Part shown: one piece after another, positions 9,888-20,501 of the stretch
How the letters are laid out: every line of letters begins with the position of its first letter
Position numbering within the stretch: the first letter of the stretch is position 1
Assembly: GCF_016836705.1 (NCBI RefSeq)
Contig: NZ_JAFCGY010000006.1
Span: 62,001 to 126,000 of the forward strand
From: Mesorhizobium caraganae
Lineage (GTDB): Bacteria; Pseudomonadota; Alphaproteobacteria; Rhizobiales; Rhizobiaceae
DNA length: 64,000 nt
Reading direction: 5' to 3'
Position numbers and translations under genes: made by a program
Notes under the pieces: model-generated
What the model saw: only the letters and a program-made list of their open reading frames with translations
Databases searched by the model: none
Told to the model about the DNA's origin: nothing

Positions 9888-11039
9888 TCACTCCGCCGGC
9901 AGAGCGCGTTGCGACAGGGCAAAGCCCATCTGCTTGCGCTTTTCCGGACGCTTGCGCGTCAGCGCCAGCACCATGCCCATCGAGATGGCAATGGCGATCT
10001 GCGAGGAGCCGCCATAGGAGATGAACGGCAGCGTCATGCCCTTGGCCGGCATCAGCTGCAGATTGACGCACATGTTGATGACCGACTGCAGGCCGAACAC
10101 CGTCACCAGCCCGCCGACGGCATAGCGGGTGAAATCGTCATGCTCTTTGAGCGCCGTGTTGAGGCCGCGCAGCACGATGAAGGCGAAGATCGACATGATG
10201 AAGAAGCACATGATCAGCCCGAACTCTTCGCCGGCGACTGAAAACACGAAGTCAGCATGCGCGTCGGGGATAACGCGCTTGACCGTGCCCTCGCCCGGTC
10301 CGACGCCGAACCAGTGGCCGTTGATCAGCGCCTCGCGGCCCATATCGACCTGGAACGTGTCACCTTCGCCGGTCAGGAACTTGTCGATGCGGGCGGCGAC
10401 ATGCGGGAACACCGTATAGGCGGCAAACAGGCCGCTGGCGCCGGTGGCGCCAAGCGCGATGATCCACAGCCATGGCAGGCCGGCCATGAAGAACATGACG
10501 CCCCAGGTGCCGGTCACCAGCATGGTCTGGCCAAGATCGGGCTGCGCCACCAAAAGCGAGATGACCAGGATCAAAAGCAGCATCGCGAACAAATTGCCTG
10601 GAATGTCAGGCTGGCGCTTGTGTTCGGCAAACAGCCACGCGCAGACGATGACAAAGGCAGGTTTCAAAAATTCCGACGGCTGGATCGACATGCCGACAAA
10701 CGACACCCAGCGCCGCGCGCCCTTCACTTCGACGCCGATGTAGAGCACCGCCACCATCAGCACCAGCATGATGCACAGGATGACCAACGCCATGCGCCGA
10801 ATCTGCCGCGATTCCAGGAATGAGACCGCCAGCATCACGCCGAGCGCCGGCACGGTGAAGATGATCTGCCTGGTGGCAAAGTGGAAACTGTCGAGGCCGA
10901 TGCGTTCGGCCACCGCTGGGCTTGCCGCGAAGGAGAGCACGATGCCTAAGCCCATCAGCGACAGGAATGCCGCCAGGAACCAGCGATCGATCGTCCACCA
11001 CCAGGTTGCAACCGGGCTTTTGTCGAGACGGCTTTGCAT
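9888..11039 (-). CDS. ftsW: Septal peptidoglycan glycosyltransferase FtsW
   Basis: FtsW is the SEDS-family polymerase that acts with FtsI at the septum. The 383-residue product is hydrophobic throughout with about ten predicted membrane segments. Hallmarks are the GARRWV segment near residue 115 with [11 protein letters not shown] after it, the extracellular [21 protein letters not shown]-type loop near residue 260-280 carrying the family's essential Asp, and the C-terminal [10 protein letters not shown] motif. The start shares one base with the murD stop. Confidence 0.97.
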   Translation of the reverse strand: MQSRLDKSPVATWWWTIDRWFLAAFLSLMGLGIVLSFAASPAVAERIGLDSFHFATRQIIFTVPALGVMLAVSFLESRQIRRMALVILCIMLVLMVAVLYIGVEVKGARRWVSFVGMSIQPSEFLKPAFVIVCAWLFAEHKRQPDIPGNLFAMLLLILVISLLVAQPDLGQTMLVTGTWGVMFFMAGLPWLWIIALGATGASGLFAAYTVFPHVAARIDKFLTGEGDTFQVDMGREALINGHWFGVGPGEGTVKRVIPDAHADFVFSVAGEEFGLIMCFFIMSIFAFIVLRGLNTALKEHDDFTRYAVGGLVTVFGLQSVINMCVNLQLMPAKGMTLPFISYGGSSQIAIAISMGMVLALTRKRPEKRKQMGFALSQRALPAE

Positions 11040-12439
11040 TATCGTGCCCCTCCGATGGGTTTCACACCCTCGATAGCATTCGCAGCTTGCCTGAAGGCTT
11101 CGCCGCGAACTTCGAAATTCTTGAACTGGTCGAAACTGGCACAGGCCGGCGACAGCAACACCACCACCTCGCCGCTGTCATCCTTGGCCGCGTCGTTCGC
11201 GGCATGGTCGACCGCGGCGGCCAGCGTGCCCGAGATTTCATAAGGCACGGCTTCGCCCAGCGTCGCCGAAAAAGCAGGCGCCGCCTCGCCGATCAGATAG
11301 GCCTTGGCGATACGCGGGAAGAACCCGCGCAGCGGCTCGATACCGCCTTCCTTGGGCAGCCCGCCGGCGATCCAGTAGATGCGCGGAAAACTCGACAGCG
11401 CCGGCGCCGCCGCATCGGCATTGGTCGCCTTGGAATCGTTGACGAACAGCACGCGGTCCTTGCGGCCGACCTGCTCCATGCGATGCGCAAGGCCCGGGAA
11501 GCTCTCGAGCCCCGCCTGTATCTCGCCGAGGCTTAAGCCCACCTTGAGGCAGGAGGCCACCGCGGCAAGCGCATTCTGCGCATTGTGCTGGCCGCGCAGA
11601 GAACCGATGCCTTCGAGGAAGGCGACACGGCTGTAGCGGCCATGCACGGCTTCCATCAGATTGGAGCCGTCGGCGAAATAGCCATCGGTCAGCGGCAGCC
11701 GCTTGGAGATGCGGATCACCTGCCTGCCCGCCCGCTCCAGCCGGTCGGCGATCTGCGCGCACCAGGAATCGTCGACGCCGACGATGGCGGTCTCGCTGCC
11801 GGCGACCAGCCGCTCCTTGATCGAAGCGTAGTGCTGCATGGTGCCATGGCGGTCGAGATGATCGGGCGTCAGATTGAGCAGGATGCCGGCCGTCGGATTG
11901 ATCGAGGGCGCCAGGTCGATCTGGTAGGACGAGCATTCGACGACATAGTGCCGGTCCGCCTGCGGCGGATCGAGGGTCATGATGGCGCGGCCGATATTGC
12001 CGCCCATCTGCGTGTCGCGGCCTGCCGATTTCAGGATATGCGCGGTCAGCGCCGTCGTCGTCGACTTGCCATTGGTGCCGGTGATGGCGATGAAGGGGGC
12101 CGTGGGCGCCCGCGCGATCCGCTCGCGGCAGAACAGCTCGATGTCGCCGATTACCTCGACGCCGGCGCCGCGCGCCAGTTCCACCGTCCAGTGCGGCTTG
12201 GGATGGGTCAGCGGTACGCCGGGCGACAGCACGAAGGCCGAGAATTTCGCCCAATCGGCGCCGCGCAGATCGGCGGTAGCAATGCCCTGGCCGGCGGCCT
12301 TGGCGACGCTGTCGGGATTGTCGTCCCAGCCCAGAACGTCGGCCCCGCCCTCGATCAGCGCGCGCGCCGTGGCGATCCCCGAGCCACCGAGCCCGAAGAG
12401 CGAAACGCGTTTGCCCGAAAAGGATGCGGCGGGGATCAA
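11039..12439 (-). CDS. murD: UDP-N-acetylmuramoylalanine--D-glutamate ligase
   Basis: MurD adds D-glutamate to UDP-MurNAc-L-Ala. The 466-residue protein has an N-terminal Rossmann segment ([15 protein letters not shown]), the Mur ligase P-loop [14 protein letters not shown] near residue 118, a carbamylated-lysine region around residue 200 ([12 protein letters not shown]) and the VNDSKATN motif near residue 330. It lies 8 bp after mraY and overlaps ftsW by one base. Confidence 0.98.
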   Translation of the reverse strand: MIPAASFSGKRVSLFGLGGSGIATARALIEGGADVLGWDDNPDSVAKAAGQGIATADLRGADWAKFSAFVLSPGVPLTHPKPHWTVELARGAGVEVIGDIELFCRERIARAPTAPFIAITGTNGKSTTTALTAHILKSAGRDTQMGGNIGRAIMTLDPPQADRHYVVECSSYQIDLAPSINPTAGILLNLTPDHLDRHGTMQHYASIKERLVAGSETAIVGVDDSWCAQIADRLERAGRQVIRISKRLPLTDGYFADGSNLMEAVHGRYSRVAFLEGIGSLRGQHNAQNALAAVASCLKVGLSLGEIQAGLESFPGLAHRMEQVGRKDRVLFVNDSKATNADAAAPALSSFPRIYWIAGGLPKEGGIEPLRGFFPRIAKAYLIGEAAPAFSATLGEAVPYEISGTLAAAVDHAANDAAKDDSGEVVVLLSPACASFDQFKNFEVRGEAFRQAANAIEGVKPIGGAR

Positions 12440-12447
12440 GCGGGCTC

Positions 12448-13530
12448 CTATCTCAGCTTGAGGGTCGACAGGCCGACCAGCGCCAGGATGACGGCGATGA
12501 TCCAGAAGCGGATCACCACCTGGCTTTCGGTCCAGCCGAGTTTTTCGAAATGATGGTGGATCGGCGCCATCAGGAAGACGCGCTTGCCGGTCATCTTGAA
12601 GTAACCGACCTGAATGATGACCGACAGGATTTCCACGACAAACAATCCGCCGACAATGACCAGCACGATCTCATGCTTGGTGGCGACCGCAACCGTGCCG
12701 ATCAGGCCGCCCATGGCCAGCGAACCGGTGTCGCCCATGAAGATCGCCGCCGGCGGCGCGTTGAACCAGAGGAAGCCGAGGCCGGCGCCGATGACGGCGC
12801 CGAGCACAACGGCCAGCTCGCCGGTGCCGGGCACGAAATGGATCTGCAGATATTCGGCAAACACCGCATTGCCGGAGAGGTAGGCGATGACGCCGAAGGA
12901 GGCCGCCGCGATCATGATCGGCACGATCGCCAGCCCGTCGAGGCCGTCGGTCAAATTCACCGCATTGCCGGCGCCGACAATGACGAAGCAGGAGAACGGC
13001 ACGAAGAACCAGCCGAGATTGACGATGAATTCCTTGGCGAAGGGGAAGGTCAGCGACGACGAGAACGGCGCCTGGCCATTATGCATGATCACCCAGGCAG
13101 CGATGCCGGCGATGACGAATTCCAGCGCCAGCCGCGCCTTGCCGGAAAAGCCGAGATGCGACTGCTTCGTCACCTTGAGATAGTCGTCGTAGAAGCCGAT
13201 CGAGCCAAAGCCCAGCGTCACCAGAAGCACCACCCAGACATAGATGCTGGAGAGGTTCGCCCACAGAAGCGACGAGCCAATGATGCCGCACAGGATCATC
13301 AGCCCGCCCATGGTCGGCGTGCCGGCCTTCTTGAAATGCGTCTGCGGCCCGTCGGCGCGGATCGGCTGCCCCTTGCCTTGCCTGAGCCTGAGCGAATTGA
13401 TGATGGTCGGTCCGAAGATGAAAACGATCAGCGCCGAGGTGATCAGCGCGCCGCCGGTGCGGAAGGTTATGTAGCGGAAGACATTGAAGACCGAGATCTT
13501 GTCCGCAAAATCGACGAGCAATGTAAACAT
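12448..13530 (-). CDS. mraY: Phospho-N-acetylmuramoyl-pentapeptide transferase
   Basis: MraY transfers phospho-MurNAc-pentapeptide to undecaprenyl phosphate, making lipid I, in the inner membrane. The 360-residue product has about ten membrane segments and the diagnostic motifs KAGTPTMGG (near residue 70), FYDDYLKV (near 115, catalytic aspartates), [10 protein letters not shown] (near 190), [10 protein letters not shown] (near 265) and the C-terminal [12 protein letters not shown]. Length is exactly typical. Confidence 0.98.
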   Translation of the reverse strand: MFTLLVDFADKISVFNVFRYITFRTGGALITSALIVFIFGPTIINSLRLRQGKGQPIRADGPQTHFKKAGTPTMGGLMILCGIIGSSLLWANLSSIYVWVVLLVTLGFGSIGFYDDYLKVTKQSHLGFSGKARLALEFVIAGIAAWVIMHNGQAPFSSSLTFPFAKEFIVNLGWFFVPFSCFVIVGAGNAVNLTDGLDGLAIVPIMIAAASFGVIAYLSGNAVFAEYLQIHFVPGTGELAVVLGAVIGAGLGFLWFNAPPAAIFMGDTGSLAMGGLIGTVAVATKHEIVLVIVGGLFVVEILSVIIQVGYFKMTGKRVFLMAPIHHHFEKLGWTESQVVIRFWIIAVILALVGLSTLKLR

Positions 13531-13548
13531 GCGATTCCGTTCCCCGGA

Positions 13549-14982
13549 CTAGTTCTGTTTCGTGCCTGCGGCTTCAGCCGGAAATTTGCCGAGCAAGGCA
13601 TCGACCAGTTTTGAAAACCCGATGCCTTTCGACGATTTGATCATCACCACGTCGCCCGGCTTCAGCGCCGACAGCAATACCGGCCTCAGATCCTCGGCGC
13701 CGGCGCGGTAGTCCGCTTCGATCTCGTCGGGCAGGATATCGGCCAGCGCCCGCATCTCCGGGCCACCGAGAAAGACTTTGCGTGTTTCGGTGCCGACGAT
13801 CAGATCGGCAAGGGCTGCATGCAGCTTTGCCGAATGTTCGCCGAGCTCGAGCATGTCGCCGAGTACGGCGATCCGGCGGCCCTCGCCCGACACTGGTGTC
13901 GCGTTGAGCAGCGCCATGGCGGCACTCATCGACGCCGGATTGGCGTTATAGCTCTCGTCGATCAGCGTGATCGGTCCCCCGGGATGGCGCAGCACGTGGC
14001 GCTTGCCGCGGCCGCGCTCGGCAGAGAGATCGGCCAGCGCCTCCGCCACCTTGCCGATGTCGGCTTCAACCAGATGCGCCGCGCCGAGAACCGCGAGCAC
14101 ATTCTGCACCATGTGGCGGCCGGGCGCGCCGATGCGGGCGACGATGTCCTGACCGCCGATCCTTGCGGTGATGTCGGAATGATCGGCATGCAGCTCGCAT
14201 TTGGTGAGCTTGTAGGTCGAACGGGCATTTTCGCCGAAGCCGAAGACATGTTCGACGCCGGCGGCACGCGCCATTTTGTCGAGCAGCTTCCAGCGCCCAT
14301 CGTCGCGGTTGAGCAAGGCAGCACCACCGGGCTCGATGCCTTCAAAAATCTCGGCCTTGGCCTTGGCGATCTCGTCGAGATTTTTGAAGAAGCCGAGATG
14401 TGCGGCGGCGATCAGCGTGACGATGGCGACATGCGGCCGGACCATCTTGACCAGCGGCCGGATCTCGCCGGGATGGTTCATGCCGATCTCGAACACCGCA
14501 TAGTCGCAATCGTCCGGCATGCGCGCCAGCGTCAGCGGCACGCCCCAATGATTGTTGAAGGATTGCGCCGAGGCATGCACCTTGCCGACGGCCGACAGCA
14601 CATGGCGCAGCGCTTCCTTGGTCGTGGTCTTGCCGGCAGAGCCGGTCACCGCGATGATCTTCGCCTTGGAACGCTCGCGCGCGGCGACGCCAAGTTTTTC
14701 GAGTGCCGCCAGCACATCCTGCACGACGATCATCGGCGCCGTCAGCCGCCCGAGCGATGGCAGTTTGCCTTCGGCGACAACCAGAACGCCGGCGCCGGCC
14801 TTGATCGCCGCGGTCGCGAAATCATGGCCGTCCATCGTCTCGCCTTTGATGGCGAAGAAGGCGTCGCCCGGCTGCAGGCTGCGGCTGTCGATCGAGATCC
14901 CCGATATGCCCTCCGGCATTGGCCCGAGCGGCCGTCCGCCCATGGCGTCAACCAGCGCATCGGCAGTCCAGAGCACGCTCAT
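13549..14982 (-). CDS. murF: UDP-MurNAc-tripeptide--D-Ala-D-Ala ligase
   Basis: MurF adds the D-Ala-D-Ala made by Ddl, completing the UDP-MurNAc-pentapeptide. The P-loop is [13 protein letters not shown] near residue 110, with [14 protein letters not shown] and the E-x-G-MNHPGEI segment following (residues 140-175), and a Mur ligase C domain with [11 protein letters not shown] near residue 335. Its ATG overlaps the murE stop by four bases. Confidence 0.98.
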   Translation of the reverse strand: MSVLWTADALVDAMGGRPLGPMPEGISGISIDSRSLQPGDAFFAIKGETMDGHDFATAAIKAGAGVLVVAEGKLPSLGRLTAPMIVVQDVLAALEKLGVAARERSKAKIIAVTGSAGKTTTKEALRHVLSAVGKVHASAQSFNNHWGVPLTLARMPDDCDYAVFEIGMNHPGEIRPLVKMVRPHVAIVTLIAAAHLGFFKNLDEIAKAKAEIFEGIEPGGAALLNRDDGRWKLLDKMARAAGVEHVFGFGENARSTYKLTKCELHADHSDITARIGGQDIVARIGAPGRHMVQNVLAVLGAAHLVEADIGKVAEALADLSAERGRGKRHVLRHPGGPITLIDESYNANPASMSAAMALLNATPVSGEGRRIAVLGDMLELGEHSAKLHAALADLIVGTETRKVFLGGPEMRALADILPDEIEADYRAGAEDLRPVLLSALKPGDVVMIKSSKGIGFSKLVDALLGKFPAEAAGTKQN

Positions 14983-16433
14983 GCGGCCCGCTCCCGCAGC
15001 GCCGAGCGAACTTCCTCATGGTCTGAGAAAGGAAATGTCTCGGCGCCGATGGTCTGGCCTTCTTCGTGACCCTTGCCGGCAACGATCAGCGTGTCGCCGG
15101 CCTTGAGCATGGCGACGGCATCGTGGATCGCCTTGCGGCGGTCGCCGATCTCGATAGCGCCGGGCGCCGCCGCCAGGATTGCGGCGCGGATCGTTTCCGG
15201 CACTTCCGAACGCGGATTGTCATCGGTGACGATGACGACATCGGCAAGCCGTGTGGCGATCTCGCCCATGATCGGCCTTTTTCCCCGGTCGCGGTCGCCG
15301 CCGCAGCCGAACACGACAATGACGCGGCCGGTGGTGAACGGGCGCACAGCGGCCAGCACATTTTCCAGCGCATCCGGCTTGTGGGCATAGTCGACATAGA
15401 CCGGCGCACCATTGGTAGTCGCGCCGACAAGGTCGAGCCGGCCTGGCGCCCCCTGGAGTTTCTCCAATGCCATCAAGGTCTTGGCGACTGGTGTTCCAGT
15501 GGAAATCGCCAAACCGGCCGAAACCAGGGCGTTGGCGATCTGGAAGTCGCCGGCGAGCGGCAGGTCGATCTCGTAGAGCACACCATCGGCTTCGACCTCG
15601 GCACGCTGGCGGTGGCGCTCATGCTCGACCCGCTTCAGCTTGAGGAAATCGCCGTGGCGACCGACCGTCAGCACTTTGAGCCCGGCCGTCTGCGCTGCCT
15701 TGACTGTCGGCGCAGACCACGGATCGTCGGCGAAGATGATGGCCGGCGCGCCTTTCGGCAGCAACGCATCGAACAGGCGCAATTTTGCGCGGTGATAGTC
15801 CTCGACCGTCGGATGGTAGTCCATATGGTCGCGGCCGAGATTGGTGAAACCACCGGCGGCGAGCTTGACGCCATCGAGGCGGCGCTGGTCGAGACCATGG
15901 CTGGAGGCCTCCATCGAGGCATGGGTGACGCCGGCCTCCGCCAATTCCCTGAGCAATTGGTGCAAAGCCACTGGATCGGGCGTGGTCAGCGATCCATACT
16001 CGTTGCGGCCCGGCGCCACCACGCCGGTGGTGCCGATCGAAGCGGCGGCAAAACCGGCCTGCTCCCAGATCTGCCTGGTGAAGGCGGCGACCGATGTCTT
16101 GCCCGCGGTGCCGGTCACCGCGACCATGGTTTCAGGCTGCCTGCCGAAGAAGCGCGCGGCGCTCAGCGCCAGCGCCAGACGCGGATCATCGACGCTCAGC
16201 ACCGGAACCGACAGGCCGGCAATCGCGCTGGCCTTACCCACGACAACCGCCGCCGCGCCGCGTTTTGCCGCATCGGCGGCATAGGCGGCGCCGTCCGCCT
16301 TGCTGCCGGCGAGCGCGAAAAAGACGACGCCGGGTTTGACCTGGCGGGAATCCGACGAAATCCCGGTTACCTCCAGATCGCGGGAAGACGTTCCCTCGAC
16401 AGGCAGGATACCGGCTAAATCTTTCAGGTGCAT
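14979..16433 (-). CDS. murE: UDP-MurNAc-L-Ala-D-Glu--meso-diaminopimelate ligase
   Basis: MurE adds the third stem-peptide residue. The P-loop is [14 protein letters not shown] near residue 112. The DNPRSE motif near residue 410 is the meso-diaminopimelate-recognition signature, as opposed to the lysine-type motif of Gram-positive enzymes, consistent with a Gram-negative wall. The 484-residue length is normal. A 54-bp gap separates it from ftsI. Confidence 0.98.
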   Translation of the reverse strand: MHLKDLAGILPVEGTSSRDLEVTGISSDSRQVKPGVVFFALAGSKADGAAYAADAAKRGAAAVVVGKASAIAGLSVPVLSVDDPRLALALSAARFFGRQPETMVAVTGTAGKTSVAAFTRQIWEQAGFAAASIGTTGVVAPGRNEYGSLTTPDPVALHQLLRELAEAGVTHASMEASSHGLDQRRLDGVKLAAGGFTNLGRDHMDYHPTVEDYHRAKLRLFDALLPKGAPAIIFADDPWSAPTVKAAQTAGLKVLTVGRHGDFLKLKRVEHERHRQRAEVEADGVLYEIDLPLAGDFQIANALVSAGLAISTGTPVAKTLMALEKLQGAPGRLDLVGATTNGAPVYVDYAHKPDALENVLAAVRPFTTGRVIVVFGCGGDRDRGKRPIMGEIATRLADVVIVTDDNPRSEVPETIRAAILAAAPGAIEIGDRRKAIHDAVAMLKAGDTLIVAGKGHEEGQTIGAETFPFSDHEEVRSALRERAA

Positions 16434-16487
16434 CGAACCCCGTTCATCGCAACAAAATAGCGCGCAGTTGCCGGCGCGCCCTAAGAA

Positions 16488-18230
16488 TCACTGATAGGAA
16501 ACCAGCGTTGCACCATTTTCATGGCTGAAATCTGGCTTCACGCCAAGCATGGCCGCTGCCCGCCGGATGATATTGCCGGCCATAACCCCCGCATTGTTGG
16601 CGGCAACGTCGGTCATTCCGGGCTTTTCCGGGTGCGGAGCGTCGGCAATCGTAAACACCAGATATTGCGGATCGTCCATCGGGAAAGCGGCGACGAAGGT
16701 GTTGAAATTCAGTTCCTTCGAGTAGCGGCCATTGATGACTTTCTCGGCCGTTCCAGTCTTGCCGCCAACGCGGTAGCCAGGGGCCCTGGCGTTTCTGGCC
16801 GAGCCCTTCTCGGCATTGAGCGTGTAGAGGTAGCGCATACCCTCCACGGTCTTTTCGCTGACCACTCTCTTGGCCACCGCCATGGCTTCCTGCTGGCTGC
16901 GGACCAGGAATGTCGGCTGGATCAGGTAGCCCTGCATCAGTGCCGCGCAGCCGACCGCGGCCTGCAGCGGTGTCGTAGACACGCCATGGCCGAAGGCGAT
17001 GGTGAACGAGTTGACCTGTTTCCAGACCTTGGGCTCGGTCGGGCGTGCGACCTCAGGCAGTTCGGTCTGCATCCTGTCCAAAAGGCCGAGGCGATGCAGG
17101 AATTCGCGGTGCCCCTCGATGCCGACCAGCTCGGCCTCGCGGGCCGATCCGATGTTGGAGGAATAAAGGAATACTTCCGGCAGCGACAGCACGCGGTTCT
17201 TGCCATGAAAATCGTGGATGGCCTGATGGCCGACACGGATCGGATGCGACGCGTCGAAACGGCTGTTCATGTTAGCCTTGCCGGAATCGAGCGCCATCGC
17301 CGAGGTAAAGCTCTTGAAGGTCGAGCCCATCTCGTAGAGGCCGGCGGACATGCGGTTCAGCCGGTCCTTGTCTTGCGCATTAAAGGGATTGTTCGGATCG
17401 AAATCCGGCACCGAGGCCATGGCCACCACTTCACCGGTCTTGATGTTGAGCACAACGGCGCCGGCGCCCATGGCGCGATAGCGTTCGAGGCCGGCGGCGA
17501 TCTCGTCACGCACCACATGCTGGACGCGCAGATCGATCGAAAGCTGCACCGGCTTCAGGTCCTTCGCCACCGCAAGGCCAGAGGCCTGCAAGTCGCTTAA
17601 GCCCTGCTCATCGATGTATTTCTCCATGCCGGAGATGCCCTGATTGTCGATGTTGGTGAGGCCGACAATGTAGGATGAGGTCACGCCGGCCGGATAGAAG
17701 CGGCGCTTTTCGGTGCGAAAGCCGATGCCTGGAATACCGAGCTGCATGATGTCGGCTTGCTGCTTGGGCGTCAGCTGCCGCTGCAGCCAGACGAAGCCGG
17801 CGCCGCTCTTCAGCTTGTGGTAGGTCTGCTCGGGGTCGATATCGGGCAGAATGGTCGACAGCTTTTCGATCGCCTCATCGGCATCGACGATGCGGCGCGG
17901 CTCGGCAAACAGCGATGCCGTCTTGATGTCGGTCGCCAGCACCTCGCCGTTGCGGTCGACAATGTCAGGCCGCGATGCCGTCACCCGGCTCTGCGGCCCG
18001 TTCGACATGTCGGGGTTCTGGAAACCGAGATAGACCAGCCGTCCGGCGATGGTGGAATAGATGCCGAAGAACACCGCCATCGTCATGATGATGCGGGTCT
18101 TGGCCTTGCCGCCGGTCGCCTTGCGCGCGCCTTCGACGACGATCGAGCCGTCCTCGCCGGTCCTTGCGCGCCGCTTCAGCAACCCACCGATCTTCGGAAG
18201 CTTGACGCTCATTGGAAACCCGACGGTCAT
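16488..18230 (-). CDS. ftsI: Septal peptidoglycan transpeptidase (penicillin-binding protein 3)
   Basis: FtsI crosslinks septal peptidoglycan together with FtsW. The 580-residue class B PBP has a basic cytoplasmic tail, one membrane segment near residues 45-65 (IIMTMAVFFGIYSTIAG), a dimerisation/pedestal domain, and a transpeptidase domain with active-site STFK (in MGSTFKSFTS, near residue 308), the SSN motif (YSSNIGSA near 362) and KTGTAEK (near 493). The ATG at 18230 overlaps the ftsL stop by four bases; an in-frame ATG six codons later is a possible alternative start. Confidence 0.97.
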   Translation of the reverse strand: MTVGFPMSVKLPKIGGLLKRRARTGEDGSIVVEGARKATGGKAKTRIIMTMAVFFGIYSTIAGRLVYLGFQNPDMSNGPQSRVTASRPDIVDRNGEVLATDIKTASLFAEPRRIVDADEAIEKLSTILPDIDPEQTYHKLKSGAGFVWLQRQLTPKQQADIMQLGIPGIGFRTEKRRFYPAGVTSSYIVGLTNIDNQGISGMEKYIDEQGLSDLQASGLAVAKDLKPVQLSIDLRVQHVVRDEIAAGLERYRAMGAGAVVLNIKTGEVVAMASVPDFDPNNPFNAQDKDRLNRMSAGLYEMGSTFKSFTSAMALDSGKANMNSRFDASHPIRVGHQAIHDFHGKNRVLSLPEVFLYSSNIGSAREAELVGIEGHREFLHRLGLLDRMQTELPEVARPTEPKVWKQVNSFTIAFGHGVSTTPLQAAVGCAALMQGYLIQPTFLVRSQQEAMAVAKRVVSEKTVEGMRYLYTLNAEKGSARNARAPGYRVGGKTGTAEKVINGRYSKELNFNTFVAAFPMDDPQYLVFTIADAPHPEKPGMTDVAANNAGVMAGNIIRRAAAMLGVKPDFSHENGATLVSYQ

Positions 18231-18619
18231 TGCACGATGGCTCCGGTCACCACGGGATCCTTGCCAGCTGGTCCTTTGCCGGAATTATCGGCCATGCCGC
18301 CGAGCCGCTGCGACGACAGGTCCTCGATGTTGAGCGGTTTTGCCGGAAGGTCGTCGATCCCGACGATCTGCCGCGCATTGACCGGCTCGAGTGCGAGCTG
18401 CGATTTGTAGGTTTCAGCCAGCTTCTGCAGGCGCGACGGCTGAGTCAGCAGGCTCCAGTCGGCCTTGAGCAGGTCGATCGTATCCTCCTCATAGCGGATC
18501 TGCGCCTCGATCTTCTGCACCGAAGCCAGTTGTTCCTCGGCTTCGCGCTTGGCCTTGTAGGTCAGGGCCGCGGCCGAGACCATGACGGCGATCAGGACTA
18601 TGTCGCTGGTTCGAAACAA
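18227..18619 (-). CDS. ftsL: Cell division protein FtsL
   Basis: This 130-residue bitopic protein has a membrane segment at residues 4-22 (TSDIVLIAVMVSAAALTY) followed by a heptad-rich coiled coil (KREAEEQLASVQKIEAQI onward) and a hydrophilic tail. FtsL forms the FtsQLB complex. Sequence conservation of FtsL is low, so the call rests on its position between rsmH and ftsI, its size and its topology. It starts four bases after the rsmH stop. Confidence 0.9.
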   Translation of the reverse strand: MFRTSDIVLIAVMVSAAALTYKAKREAEEQLASVQKIEAQIRYEEDTIDLLKADWSLLTQPSRLQKLAETYKSQLALEPVNARQIVGIDDLPAKPLNIEDLSSQRLGGMADNSGKGPAGKDPVVTGAIVQ

Positions 18620-18623
18620 TTGT

Positions 18624-19640
18624 TCACCTCTCTCGCGGCGCCTGGATGCCTGGAAGCTTTGGAAGGCCGAAAATCGAAAGATCGCCGGCGCGCGCCGGCG
18701 CCTCGGTGCGGATCGCAGCGCGAAGCCTGGCGGAGCGCGCCCGCGGATTGGCTGCTATTTCAGCGTCGCCGGGCGTCACGCCGCCACCGGCCTTGCGGAA
18801 GGTGGCGCTGCGTGCATGCGCCTCGGGCATATGGCGCGAGCCAGTCACCGCGTCGGCGCGGTCGGCGATGAAGCGCTTGACGATGCGGTCTTCCAGCGAA
18901 TGGAACGTCACCACGGCAAGCCGCCCGCCGGGCTTCAGCACGCGCTCTGACGCCACCAGCGCCTTGGCCAGTTCGCCAAGCTCGTCATTGACGAAAATGC
19001 GCAGCGCTTGGAAGACGCGGGTGGCCGGATGGATCTTGTCCTTCGGCGCGCGACCGATATGCGTCTCGATGGCGTCGGCAAGGTCGAGCGTGCGCTCGAA
19101 CGGGCGTTTTTCGCGCCGGCTCTCGATCATGCGGGCGATACGGCCGGCGTTGCGCTCCTCGCCAAGGAAGCCGAAGATGCGGGCAAGATCGCCCGTCTTG
19201 AACGAATTAACGACATCGGCAGCGCTCAAGCCGGCCTGTGCCATGCGCATGTCGAGCGGCCCGTCGGCGCGGAACGAAAAGCCGCGTTCGGCCTGGTCGA
19301 CCTGCATGGAGGAAATGCCGATGTCGAGCACAACGCCGTCGGCGCTTTCGACCTGCTCGTCGAGCGTCGAGAACGGCGCCTGCACCAGCCTCAGCCTGCC
19401 TCCGGATTGCTGCTCCAGGCTCCGCCCCGCGGCGATGGCGTCCGGATCGCGATCGATCGCCACCACCGAGGCGCCGCTTGCCAGGATCGCCTTGGTGTAG
19501 CCGCCAGCGCCGAAGGTACCGTCGACGATCACATCGCCAGCTTTGGGCGAGAGCGCTTCCAGCACTTCGGCAAGGAGGACCGGAATGTGACGGGCCGATC
19601 CGCCAACGGCGCTGATATCATCGCCGTGATCCGCCATCAT
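18624..19640 (-). CDS. rsmH: 16S rRNA (cytosine1402-N4)-methyltransferase
   Basis: RsmH (MraW) N4-methylates C1402 of 16S rRNA in the decoding site. The SAM-binding [14 protein letters not shown] motif is near residue 40-52, [18 protein letters not shown] near residue 105-122, with [11 protein letters not shown] and [13 protein letters not shown] further on, all family hallmarks. The frame is open far upstream, but the paired ATG codons at 19640/19637 overlap the mraZ stop (ATGA), giving a normal 338-residue protein. Confidence 0.97.
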   Translation of the reverse strand: MMADHGDDISAVGGSARHIPVLLAEVLEALSPKAGDVIVDGTFGAGGYTKAILASGASVVAIDRDPDAIAAGRSLEQQSGGRLRLVQAPFSTLDEQVESADGVVLDIGISSMQVDQAERGFSFRADGPLDMRMAQAGLSAADVVNSFKTGDLARIFGFLGEERNAGRIARMIESRREKRPFERTLDLADAIETHIGRAPKDKIHPATRVFQALRIFVNDELGELAKALVASERVLKPGGRLAVVTFHSLEDRIVKRFIADRADAVTGSRHMPEAHARSATFRKAGGGVTPGDAEIAANPRARSARLRAAIRTEAPARAGDLSIFGLPKLPGIQAPRER

Positions 19641-20095
19641 TCCAGTCGCTCCCCAGGCTTCGTCCCCTGCCGAAGCTGCAAAAGCCGGGCGCGCGCCTGC
19701 GCCCCGTAGGCGGCAAGCCGCCTGGGTTCCCAAACTTGAAAGAAATTGCCGCGGCCGACGAAAGCCACTTCGCTCGAGATGCCCGTGTGCTCGCGGATGA
19801 AATCGCTCATCGTGATGCGGCCGTCCTGATCGAGTTTCAGGAACGTCCCGTCGCCATGGCAGAAGAACGACATGTCGTTCGCCGTCTGCAGGAAAGGATC
19901 CTCCAGCGCGATGCGCTGCTCGTAGCGGTCGAGCAGGTCGAGCCCGCCGACATCCATCGCCGGGACATCCAGGCCGCGCAGCGCGTAGAGCTCCGAATAG
20001 CCGCGTCTCTGCACGACCGCGCGGAAATGCGCCGGAACGGAGACCCGCCCCTTCGCATCGATCCTGTTCACCGCGCTTGACAGAAACCGGTCCAT
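19637..20095 (-). CDS. mraZ: Transcriptional regulator MraZ
   Basis: MraZ is a DNA-binding protein of the AbrB/SpoVT fold that represses the dcw operon and forms ring-shaped oligomers. The 152-residue product carries two MraZ repeats, each with a DxKGR-like turn: [17 protein letters not shown] near residue 10-25 and [16 protein letters not shown] near residue 88-103. As first gene of the cluster it fits the conserved dcw order. A promoter with candidate MraZ boxes lies about 190 bp upstream, suggesting autoregulation. Confidence 0.96.
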   Translation of the reverse strand: MDRFLSSAVNRIDAKGRVSVPAHFRAVVQRRGYSELYALRGLDVPAMDVGGLDLLDRYEQRIALEDPFLQTANDMSFFCHGDGTFLKLDQDGRITMSDFIREHTGISSEVAFVGRGNFFQVWEPRRLAAYGAQARARLLQLRQGTKPGERLE

Positions 20096-20501
20096 GACAC
20101 TCTACAGCCGCTTCCGCCGCCGCACCCCTCTCCATGTTTTCGTCCGCGCCAGTGAGGCGCGTCCCCTGCCGAAAATCTGCTTCGGTCCCAACGGCAAAAC
20201 CCTGCAAACGCACAGCCGCCGCGGCTGCCCGATTGGCGTACGCTTTACCCTGACGCGGAACGAAGGCTTTGGTGTCGAAATGGGATATCATGGGGCACTA
20301 TGGGCGTCAACGGGATCAGGCTTCACAAACGCGCGCGCCACAACCGGTGAGAGCAGCTTTGACGACGCTCCCGTCTTTATCGTCCATTAAGCCTAACGAA
20401 GGGTTTAGAGCGGCTTGGCCCAACCGGAAGCGGCTTGCCGCGCATCGCTACCGCGCATAGCGTCAGCCGTCTTTCCGCCAAGCAACAAGGTTAGAAAATC
20501 C
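20096..20501. other. Divergent intergenic region between mraZ and the PLP enzyme gene
   Basis: This 406-bp non-coding stretch separates the dcw cluster from the divergently transcribed PLP enzyme gene. It contains the candidate mraZ promoter and operator (20281-20315). The mraZ-proximal half would be a long 5' leader. I see no small gene in it that I would defend. Confidence 0.5.
20282..20310 (-). promoter_or_regulatory. Candidate dcw/mraZ promoter overlapped by MraZ-type repeats
   Basis: Reading the minus strand, TTGACG (20305-20310) is followed by exactly 17 bp and then TATCCC (20282-20287), a good fit to a housekeeping sigma promoter pointing at mraZ, with a leader of roughly 180 nt. On the plus strand the same segment reads as four repeats of 10-bp period: TGGGA (20281), TGGGG (20291), TGGGC (20301) and CGGGA (20311). 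E. coli MraZ binds TGGG-type repeats with the same 10-bp period, with a degenerate fourth copy. Here they lie on the strand opposite to the gene, unlike E. coli. Seen: spacing and motifs. Inferred: function. Confidence 0.6.

Noticed and set aside
12424-13614. Plus-strand open frame of 396 codons opposite mraY
   Set aside because: Antisense to a fully conserved gene; charged low-complexity product with no domain.
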